A stretch of 10,963 nucleotides of DNA from Hepatocystis sp. ex Piliocolobus tephrosceles (taxonomy: Eukaryota > Apicomplexa > Aconoidasida > Haemosporida > Plasmodiidae), in contig CABPSV020000669.1 in assembly GCA_902459845.2 (NCBI GenBank), positions 1 through 10,963 of the forward strand, written 5' to 3'. The position numbers and the translations under genes are program-made. This document shows, piece by piece, positions 1 through 10,000 of this stretch. The notes beneath the pieces are model-generated. The model ran no database searches. It saw only the letters and a list, made by a program, of their open reading frames with translations, and had not been told where the DNA came from. Numbering within the stretch: position 1 is the first letter of the stretch; each line of letters starts with the position of its first letter.

Positions 1-124
1 CAAAATAAACGAACAATCAAAATAAACGAACAATCAAAATAAACGAACAATCAAAATAAACGAACAATCAAAATAAACGAACAATCAAAATAAACGAACA
101 ATCAAAATAAACGAACAATCAAAA
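1..124. repeat. 17-bp tandem array, truncated by the window edge
   Basis: Seven perfect copies of CAAAATAAACGAACAAT fill 1-119, with five more matching bases to 124. The array begins at the first base of the window, so it probably extends further left. No long ORF uses it, and 17 is not a multiple of three, which fits intergenic DNA. Confidence 0.95.
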
Positions 125-238
125 GGGATAAACATAGTTAACTAAATATATGACGCATTTTAACTGTGTACAACAAATGTATGAAAATATAGTAAAATTC
201 AACATATTTGCTAAAATAGTATATATATGTTGAAAAAG

Positions 239-267
<29 letters not shown>
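239..267. repeat. (TA)n microsatellite
   Basis: An uninterrupted alternating TA run of about 29 nt in the 5' flank, likely length-polymorphic. Confidence 0.9.
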
Positions 268-270
<3 letters not shown>

Positions 271-393
271 GACATTACCAAAAAAAAAACGTTTATCACA
301 TACAAAATAATTCATCATATATTTGTGCTTCTTAAAAAATACATACGTACATATATTTATTCATATAAATAGAATACCTCGTAAGCATTAACG

Positions 394-411
394 ATGGAGT
401 GGAAAAGTTGA
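394..411 (+). promoter_or_regulatory. Possible short upstream ORF (5 codons)
   Basis: ATGGAGTGGAAAAGTTGA reads M-E-W-K-S-stop in the TAF2 5' flank. It matters only if transcription starts upstream of 394, which cannot be seen here. Confidence 0.25.
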
Positions 412-530
412 AGGTTCACAAATTAAGTTATTTTATTTTATTTTTATTTTTTTAACACAGGCACATATGTACACATGTACATATGTATGTATGTAGTATA
501 CAGTATATAGTAATTAACGCAGGCGCACAT

Positions 531-534
<4 letters not shown>

Positions 535-569
<35 letters not shown>
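535..569. repeat. 35-nt poly-A tract upstream of TAF2
   Basis: There are 35 consecutive A immediately before the 16-bp array and about 190 nt before the start codon. The tract may act as a poly(dA:dT) element keeping the promoter region open. Only the run itself is seen. Confidence 0.9.
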
Positions 570-570
<1 letters not shown>

Positions 571-571
<1 letters not shown>

Positions 572-696
572 GTTCCCTATAATAGTGCTTATTCCCCATA
601 GTGCTTATTCCCCATAGTGCTTATTCCCCATAGTGCTTATTCCCCATAGTGCTTGTTCCCTATAGTGCTTGTTCCCTATAGTGCTTGTCCCTGTTA
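571..696. repeat. 16-bp tandem array with two variant types, in the 5' leader region
   Basis: The array has about 7.9 units of a 16-mer. Four copies are GTGCTTATTCCCCATA (585-648) and two are GTGCTTGTTCCCTATA (649-680). A diverged GTGCTTGTCCCTGTTA (681-696) follows, and a partial unit lies at 571-584. It is clearly richer in G+C than the surrounding DNA and ends 62 nt before the TAF2 start, so it probably lies in the promoter or 5' UTR. Variant copies are grouped rather than mixed, as expected from slippage or unequal exchange. Confidence 0.93.
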
Positions 697-717
697 GTAC
701 GTGCGCTTGTGTTTTGC

Positions 718-726
718 ATGCTTTAG
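718..726 (+). promoter_or_regulatory. Possible two-codon upstream ORF just before TAF2
   Basis: ATGCTTTAG (M-L-stop) lies 32 nt before the TAF2 ATG and is therefore almost certainly inside the 5' UTR. Such minimal uORFs can lower initiation at the main start. The main ATG has the A-rich context AAAAGATGA typical of Plasmodium, whereas this one has TTGCATGC. Confidence 0.35.
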
Positions 727-758
727 TAAAACATTAAATTATAAATAAAAAATAAAAG

Positions 759-3700
759 ATGAACTATAAATATGAATTAAAAAAGCAGAGCCTCTTAATC
801 GATATTGATATGCACAATGAAACAATAAAAGGGGATACGGTTATGAATGTTGACATGTATATGCCAATTTATTACTTGTATGATGAAGAAGACTTTTCTA
901 AAAATGGCCATCATATAAATAAAATAAAAATAAGAAAAGAAACAACAAGTAAAGAAGTGATAAATACTGGCTATACTGATAAAAGTAGCACATTCGATAG
1001 TTTTTCTAATATAAATTATACTATATCACATGATAGTAATAAAAAAAATGTAAAAGATATGTTATTAGAAGAAGATGAATATTATATACAATTTAAAAAC
1101 CAACAAAAAAATAATAAAATTTTTATAATATTACAAGTTCCTCATGACATACATACAAGTAAATATTATAATGTAAACTTAAATGGTTCAACAAAAACAA
1201 AATATTATTTAATTTATAACACTACTAGAAACGATTACAGTTGTGACAAAAGTTCAAATAAAGATGTTACTACTATTGCTAATTCTTTTTTAAAAAGTAA
1301 GGATAATATGTACAGTGATTGTGATATTTTTCAACAAATCGATAAACATATGAATACTTATATTAACAAAAAAGAATTGGATACTGTAGGTGTTAGTAGT
1401 GCAGGTGATGGAAGTGATGGAAGTGCTGTGACTGAAACAAGTGGTACGAGTCATACAAGTTATGACTTAAAATATGGTTCTAAAAAAAAAACTTCTTTTA
1501 AATGTAACATGAGTGGAATTGGTAAAGGGCTATACCGAAATGTGCGAAACCGGTCTAATAATAAAAATGGTAAAAAAAACAACAATAGTGGCAATAACAA
1601 TAATGGCAATAACAATAGTGGCAATAACAATAGTGGCAATAACAATAGTGGCAATAACAATAGTGGCAATAACAGTAGTGGCAATAACAGTAGTGGCAAT
1701 AACAGTAGTGGCAATAACAGTAGTGGCAATAACAGTAGTGGCAATAACAGTAATGGAAACAACAGTAGTGGAAGCAACAGTAGCAGAAATAACAGTAGCG
1801 GAAATAACAGTAGCGGAAATAACAGTAACGGAAATAATAGTAGCTATTATAGCAGTGAAATTAAAAATATAAAATCTAAACGCCTAGTTTCAAAAAAGGA
1901 AACGAAAAAACATAACAATAATATACTCATTGGTGAAAATTTGAACACGATTAAAAAACATAGTAACGACACTTTTTCATTTCATAAGCTTAAAAATAAT
2001 GTTGATAAAAAAAGTACTGAAGCAGAACACACAAATAATAATAGTATGTACTACAACCCCAACGAAAATCTATTAAACATAGTTGATTATGTGTCCTTAA
2101 ACAAATTCCATGATGAAAATTATTTAAAGGGTAATAATTATTTGTTTATAACTATTGATCAAGAAATTTTTTTAAAAGAAAAAGAAAAAAATTATGAATA
2201 TTTAAAAAAATTTTGCAAAAATAAAACTATTTATATTAACAAAAAAGATGATTATTACATAAAAATAAACTTAACTATTAATTTAAAATTTTTACTTTTT
2301 AATTTAAATTGTTATAATAATAAAATATTTTTTAAACAAGATAAAGAAAAATTTATTTTGACTTTACCAAATTATTGTAAACAAAATGCATGGTTTCCAA
2401 CTCTTTATCTTTCTCCTGATCATATTCATACTACTTTAAAACCTTTTTGGTTTTTTAAATTTAAAATTAATAAACCATATTTTGTTATATCTTCCAACAG
2501 TTTGACTAATATATATGAACACAATAATAAAAACTATTTTATTTATAAAACTACAAATAAAGAAGCGAAATTATTACCATACCAAATTGGTTTATATGCA
2601 GGTTACTTCCATTTTCTACATTTAAACACACTCAAATTAAAGGACTTCGAAACTATTGATTATAATTTTTTATATAATACTGAAAATATTCCAAAAAATA
2701 GTAAAGTTTATTCTTTTGAAAATTTACAAAAAAACAAAAATAAAAATAACTATAATAAAAACAACTATAATAAAAACAACTATAATAAAAACAACTATAA
2801 TAAAAACAACTATAATAAACAAACACAGAATATTCTCAAAATAGAAAAAAAAATAGAAAATAATAATTCTTTAAAAAAAAACGAACTGATTGATAAAGAT
2901 AAACATATCAATTCGAGTAAAAAATATTATGAAGAGTCAGACAGTATCAGTGATGTTTTTTTTTACAGTGATGAACAGGAAGGTGTTAACACTAATTATA
3001 TGACCTCAAATTATAACACTACGCTTGTTACTCCTACTACAGATAGTACTACTCTCATCACCAATTATAACAATAACATGCATAATTATGGCGATTCCTC
3101 TATTAATAATATACCTACTGTAAAAAAAAGAAAAATGCAGCATTATAACATAGCTGATAACATAGCTGATAACATAGCTGATAACATAGCTGATAATATA
3201 GCTGGTAACAAAGGTTATGACAAAGATTATGCAAATGAATACACCAATAAAACAACTAACCAAACAATGGACGTACTAGACAATACCCATCTGAACAGAA
3301 ACAATAATCACCAAATATTTAACACTACTTTGGATGAGGAAAACCAAAAAAAAATGGTAAAACAGCCAATATATATAATTAATAATATAAATTGTATAAA
3401 CAAAGTAGATACAAACGTACTGACACAAACACATACAGAAACACATTTTCCCAAAGATCAACCTCCTTGTTATTACGAAAAAATAAATGACAAACTTGTT
3501 CCAAACATTTACGTATTTTCATCCAAAAATGAGAACAATGAATTAATATATTCTAGCTTACATATAGGTTATATATTAAAAATATTTTTAAACATAAGTA
3601 AGGAAAGTTTTTTTTACGATAATTTAATAGTTGTATTTGCCCCTATAAACTTTTGTTCATTCGAATCTTATTATAATTCAGAATCCATTGAAAGTTCAAT

Positions 3701-3973
3701 TAATAATCATATACATAATGATATAAAACGAGGCTACAACATGTTTTCAAACAGTAACATTTTAAATTGTAAAATAACAGAGCCTTATATATATTTTAAA
3801 AATAATATGTATTTTGTTTTTGGAAACATAGTTATTTTTTCAAATGAATTATTAAACAATATATACGATATTTTATTTAATATTAGTATTTATACATATA
3901 AAATTATAATAGCAGAAGGGTTGTTGTCATTATGTTTTAATTATTATACATCTACAGTAGATGAAACAATAAT

Positions 3974-4011
<38 letters not shown>

Positions 4012-4421
4012 ATAATTATTTTATATATATGCTCAAATGCTTAATTTTACAAAAATTTATCGAAAGTGTGTTTGGTTCAATTGAAATGAATGTTATATTT
4101 TACGAATTACGTGAACGCTTTTGTTCTTTAGTTGAATTACATGGAGATGTAAGATTATATAAAACCGATCCAGATCAAACAAATAAAAATCTTTATAAAC
4201 ATACTAATAATATTATAACTGAACATAAAATCAGTTATACAAACGAATACATGTTTAATCAACTATATTTTATTAAATGTTTTTTATGTATTCGCATACT
4301 TTTTAACATTTTAAAAAATTTTACATTCGCTAACTCTATTTATCAATACTCTTTTTCTTTGTTCTTTTCGTATTTCAAGAACAAAGGAAGGATTATCACT
4401 CCCAGCAAGTTTTGGAAAGAG
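759..4421 (+). CDS. TAF2: TAF2 exon 1: N-terminal M1-aminopeptidase-like half
   Basis: This exon is 1,221 codons and ends in phase 0 at ...KFWKE before a GTAATA donor. Residues 5-34 (YELKKQSLLIDID...) resemble the opening strands of TAF2. A large low-complexity insert follows (about residues 200-440), including a GNNSS array. The M1-like body resumes at about 500: NAWFP at 543-547 corresponds to the CWFP/VFPC segment of TAF2 and M1 peptidases, followed by PYFVISSN and LPYQIGLYAGYF. A second insert (about 645-920) carries NKNNY and ADNI repeats. IVVFAPINFCSFESYY (about 962-977) corresponds to the edge of the active-site region. The helix equivalent to HEXXH reads AEGLL (1052-1056), so both zinc-binding His are absent. 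A poly-Lys run from 32 consecutive A interrupts the body at about 1074-1084, and the frame is kept. Helical sequence up to KFWKE resembles the end of the human M1-like region. An unspliced reading would continue only to a stop at 4632-4634. Confidence 0.88.
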
Positions 4422-4422
4422 G

Positions 4423-4466
<44 letters not shown>

Positions 4467-4559
4467 GTGCAATTGTGTTGTATACGACCAATAGTTATAC
4501 TCCCATACGAGGAAGATGTGTTTATACCAAACATAGCTGACCTCGTTCGAGAAAAATTT

Positions 4560-4610
<51 letters not shown>

Positions 4611-6983
4611 GTATACGAACATAATTCGGACTAATGTGCCTACATTTATTTTTATCACTGTTTATCACTGTTTATCACTGTTTATCACTGTTTATCACTG
4701 TTTATCACTGTTTATCACTGTATTTTTTTTTTTTTTTTTTTTTTTTTAGATATTCAACGAATGTACTAAGCGATATATAGAGATGTACAAACAAACACCA
4801 AAGAATATTTTCAAAATGAAACAAAAACAGTTACATGTAAACTCACCTGAATTACTACAAGATGAAGAACATGAGCAATATCAAGTATTTGAAAAATATT
4901 TTACATACTTTTTCAATACTTATATTAAAGGTTATGGTATACCTCAACATATAATTACATTTAATATTCATTTACAAAGAAAAGGGACATCCATGGATAA
5001 TTTTAATTTCTTAGTGGCACAAAATGCAATTACTCCATTTGATTTTTGCAATAATAACTTTCATTCAAATTATTTCCTTGCAGATATCGCATCAATGAAT
5101 GTATACAGTTTATTACAATTAAATAAACACTTTGATATAAGAACTAAATTATATATTAGTAATATTAATGGAAGTATGTGTACAGATTATATTCGGAACA
5201 ATAAGAAATTGAAAAACATTAATCGTGTTAAACCCAAAAAGGATAAAATGGGTAAAACGGGTAAAATGGGTAAAACAGGTAAAACGAGTAAAATGGGTAA
5301 AATGAATGAAGGGAACATGTTTTACAATACTCAAGGAAGAACCCATCTTGATAAAATTATATTCGAAATTTTTTTAAATCAACCATATATACATACATAT
5401 GATAATATAGAAAAAAAATACATACAATTTTTAAAAATAAATAAATATTATGATATAGATCACACTTATGATTATCCACTAACTTTATTTAGTGCAAAAA
5501 AAAACACTATTATTAACCAATTTATTATAAAAAAAAATGTCAAAAACAAAAAAAATATTTATTTTTTAATCAAAAAAGAGCCTATTATTTTTACGAAAGG
5601 TTATCGACGCAAATCAAATAAAATGATGGAAAAGGGGATGAACGCTGAACTGGAAGGAGTAAATAAGCAAAAAAAAAAAAAAAAGAAAAAAAAAAAAAAT
5701 AGAGACAACAGATACGGCAAAGGTAACAAAAACAATATTATAAAAAAATATGATTTAACAAACGATGAAAATCAAATATATAAACAATTAAAAACTGGTG
5801 ATATAGGACAAGTGGAACAAAACGATGAACAAACGAGTGTACACTCTATAGAAGCATATCCCATAAATAATAACGACGTATGTAACGAACAAATACATAG
5901 CCATAATGAAAATGATGGTTATACAGAAATGATAAATCATAACCAAAACAACTCAACCAACTCAGACAACTCAACCGACCCAACCGACCCAACCGACCCA
6001 ACCAACCCAACCAACCCAACCGACCCAACCAACCTAACCGACTCAACTGACTCAACCGACTCAACCGACTCAATTGACTCAATCGACTCTATTACTAATA
6101 ATGCAAAAAATGAAAAAAATGAAAAAAATGAAAAAAATGAAAAAAATGAAAAAAATGAAAAAAATGAAAAAAATGAAAAAAATGAAAAACAAAATGACTT
6201 TCAAACAAATAAAAACACAAAAGAAATAGAAAATAGCCTTACTAAAAATGACCATCGTAACAAAAACAAGAAAAAAAAAAATAAAACAATGATAAACATA
6301 AAACAAACAATAACTGCATCAAATATAAAACATAAGTTGAAAAAACGGAAACATAAACATAAATCTAATATTAATTATTACAAAAATAACATTGACAAAA
6401 CACATAAAAATGTTCAGAACAGTTTATCACTAGCACAATCACATTCGAAACAACTACAATTACAAATATATAAATATACCAAAGCGAATAAGTATACTGT
6501 GATTAGAAGAAAACAACAACTACTCACTTTACCATACACAACTTTTGATAGTTTAGATTTGGTACTACGAGATGGAAATTTTTATTTGGGGTTTGGTTAT
6601 GTAGGATCCGATGATCTAATGTTAACAACAGGAAAAGGAAATTTATATAAACATATTATCGCATTTCAAAAGTTAAAACAATGTAACGTAAAAGAATTAA
6701 GTCAATTATGTGTTGACAGAAATAATATATACGAATATAACAATGCACCTTACCACACTAGTGCTATATACCCACAATGGAAAAGTACCTTTCGATTGTA
6801 TTACTATTTATTGCTATTAAACAAAATATATAAAAAAAAATTAATTATCAGACATAAAGAGTTATTTTTATCGAAAAATAAACAAATTGACATATTTGAT
6901 GACAGTAATAACTACAATGAAATTATAGAATGCATAGAAGAAAGGGATGATAACTTTTCCAATAATAAAGATAAAAGAAAAAG

Positions 6984-7033
<50 letters not shown>

Positions 7034-10000
7034 TAAAAGTATGAATAAAAGTTTAGAGCAGGGACGTGATGACGAACATGACACTGAAACTGAAAGTGAA
7101 ACTATTGCCAAGTCAGGCATGAACAAAAAAAAAAAAAAATGTAAACTAACCGATTATGGCGATTATAATGGTAATGGTGATTATGGCGATTATAACGGTA
7201 ATGACGATTATAACGGTAATGACGATTATAACGGTAATGACGATTATAACGGTAATGACGATTATAACGGTAATGACGATTATAACGGTAATGACGATTA
7301 TAACGGTAATGACGATTATAACGACAATTACGACAACAACGACAATTACGACAATTACGACAATTATGGCAACAACGACAACAACGACAATTACGACAAT
7401 TACGACAACAACGACAATTACGACAATTATGGCAACAACGACAACAACGACAATTACGACAATTACGACAATTACGACAACAACGACAATTATGGCAACG
7501 ACGACAGTGATAATAAAAACTACATAAAACAAAAAGTAAACATTTATAACGGTTTGTTAAAATGTGAAAAGGATGAAGAAAGTGTTCAGAAACACGTACC
7601 AAACCAAACAAACCCACACGACATGCATAGAAAAAAAGTTAAATTAAACAAATTGGTACCAAACACAAGGGAAAAAAAAATAATATTAAGAGTAGATATA
7701 AACGATATTACTGACATAGAAAAAATGGAAAAAATGGAAAAAACGGAAAAAACGGAAATAACGAAAATAACGGAAATAACGGGAAAAACGGAAAAAACGG
7801 AAAAAACGGAAATAACAAAAAAAAATAAACCACGCCAACCACGTCAACAATCCGAATTCGATGGAATTAACATGTCAGAAAAAGGTACGAAACCAATTTG
7901 GAAAAGCCAGAACCAAAAAAAGTTGAAACGTAAAAAAAAGGAAAAAGAAAGACGTTTAAAAAAAATTACAAAAATAACAAAAATCAAAGAAACGTTACAA
8001 AATAGTAAAAAATATGTAGAAAACCATTTAAATTGTTATATACAAAATAATATGCCCCTATCAATAGATGAAAATAAATTTTTTTTTTGTTTTTTAAAAT
8101 TGGAAGTAATAGAAGATGATGGTATAAGAGTAATAAAAAAAAACTTATTAAATAAAATTAGTCCAATTAAATTTCGTGTTAATGCTAGACCAGAAAAAGG
8201 AAGAAAAAAAGTAGCGTTTAAACATGAGTCTTTATTTGTAAATAAAAATGAAGAAACATTTTCACGATTAAATATAGATCAAATGAATAATTATATTAAC
8301 AACACAGTAAAATTTAATGGAAATATTAATGATAGTGATAAATATATGATTGAATATTGTAAACAACAAATTTTAAAAAAAGATAAATCACTTTTATGTT
8401 TGGATAATCGAAAATTAGTAGCAAAAATATGTAGTAAAAATAAAATACCAATTTTATGGATAAGAGTAGATACAGATTTTTGTATACTAGGTAGAATAAG
8501 AAGAACACAAAGTATAAGTATGTGGATACAACAATTAATTAATGATAATAATATTTTAGCACAATTAGAATCTTCTTTTGCATTAGCATTTATTCCTTTC
8601 TTTTATTTAAATAGACACATGATATCTAACATTACTACTACAAAAAATTTAACACATACGAATATTGCTCAACGTGATAATATTGATACACTTTTATCAC
8701 GAACAAATGAAATATCACCAATCGATCACACTCTTCATAATATTCATAACACAACAAAAGAATATAAACAGAAAGATAACTATTTATTCCCATCAGGTAC
8801 ATATAATACAGATAAAACAAACATGTCTTTTTTCAACGGAATAAACAATAATATTGATAAGAACAATGAATATCAGGATGATCATTCACTAACAGATGGG
8901 AATATATTGACAAATAACACAAATAAAAATGTAAAAAAAACAAATAACATTGAATATAAAAATAATTTAACTGATGATAATTACATGTTTAAACATACAA
9001 GTGATAACATACATAATCACTTACATCAATATAGTGTTGATAATACTTTAGAAAGAAGTACTATAATAAGGCAAAATGTAAATAACACGAACGGACAAAC
9101 ATTAGTACATACACATGGTTTACATACAAACAATAACAACAATAACAACAATAACAACAATAATAACAGTAACAACAGTAACAACAGTAACAACAGTAAC
9201 AATAGTAACACTAATACATATATCCATCGCAAAACAGATAATAGTTATAATATAAATACAACAAAAAACGAAATTATGAATGAAAAAAATAATCAAAAAT
9301 ATAGAAGTAGTAGTAGTAGTAGTAATACCAGTAGTGACAATGAACAATATCAATATAAAGGAAAAAAACAATTAATAAAAAAAAAAAAAAAAAAAAATTT
9401 ATATAATATAAGTGATAACAATAATCACAGTTCATATAATGTATTCGAAAGTGATTATGAAATTTTAACTTCAACAACCATAGATAATTTATCAGATCAA
9501 AATCATATTTTAACATACTCCGATAATAACAATAATATAAATAATACAAATAACATAAGTGGTATAAACGGTATAAACGATAACATCTTGTATGAATATA
9601 AAAAAAAAAAAACATATTATAAAAAAAAGAAAATAGAATATAATAACATATCTATTACAAATATATATATTCATGTACAAATTATAAAAAGCCTATATGA
9701 AGTAATTTGCTGTGATTACATGCATTATGCAGTAAAAATACGTTGTATATACTCCCTATGTTTTATTCATAATAAATATATATATACACAAAAACTGATA
9801 CAAAATATAATAGTAGAATATATTCTTAATTATAATCATACAAATTTAAATCAGAAAAAATTTATTCATGCTTTTTTTATTGCAATATCACTTTTAAGAA
9901 ATAAAAATAATAAAACACCAAAAATTATAATTTTTTTATTAATAAACAAATGTTATAATTTTATTTTTTCGTTAAACATAAATGACACATATGACATAAA

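Larger units (their letters stand above)
125..758. other. Intergenic / 5' flank of TAF2 without a gene
   Basis: I see no coding sequence or RNA gene on either strand here. The stretch is very AT-rich, with CATATGTACA-like TA/TG alternations around 460-500, a (TA)n run, a 35-nt poly-A tract and a 16-bp array just before the gene. It presumably holds the promoter and 5' UTR of TAF2, but I cannot place a transcription start site. Poly-A tracts like that at 535-569 are typical nucleosome-poor elements upstream of Plasmodium genes; applying that here is inference. Confidence 0.7.
4422..4749 (+). other. TAF2: Phase-0 spliceosomal intron of TAF2 (328 nt)
   Basis: The donor is GAG|GTAATA after codon 1221. 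The acceptor is a 25-nt T run (4723-4747) ending TTTTAG|ATATTC. Splicing joins KFWKE directly to IFNECTKRYIEMY in frame, and homology to TAF2 continues across the junction. Inside there is nothing protein-like: a (TA)n run (4425-4463), an unbroken run of 48 T (4561-4608), and seven perfect copies of TTTATCACTG (4651-4720). Retention would add translated Tyr-Ile and poly-Phe sequence and stop at 4634. The length is not a multiple of three, so retention also loses the exon 2 frame. The apparent 63-codon ORF over 4558-4749 is only poly-T and decamer sequence. Confidence 0.9.

Noticed and set aside
1..124. CRISPR-like array
   Set aside because: The units are head-to-tail without spacers and the genome is eukaryotic in character.
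1460..1777. Minus-strand 105-codon ORF, nearly all Leu-Pro repeats
   Set aside because: It is the reverse-strand shadow of the GNNSS array in TAF2 exon 1; no independent coding signal.
4558..4749. Plus-strand ORF of poly-Phe and repeated decamer sequence
   Set aside because: It lies wholly inside the intron and is only poly-T plus TTTATCACTG repeats.
7039..7112. Possible small intron (GTATGA...CCAAG) that would reconcile the frames at 7032
   Set aside because: It has the right phase, but there is no polypyrimidine tract, and the segment reads as normal D/E-rich coding sequence continuous with the downstream frame. A poly-A length change is simpler.
7102..7617. Minus-strand Cys/Arg/Asn and Val/Ile ORFs and a plus-strand Thr/Ile ORF over the same stretch
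   Set aside because: All arise because the 9- and 18-bp repeats lack stops in several frames. The frame in phase with conserved TAF2 sequence reads D-Y-N-G-N.
9026..9615. Overlapping minus-strand ORFs rich in Leu, Tyr and Phe
   Set aside because: They are antisense to poly-Asn, Ser and Lys coding stretches of TAF2 exon 2 and show no recognisable domain.
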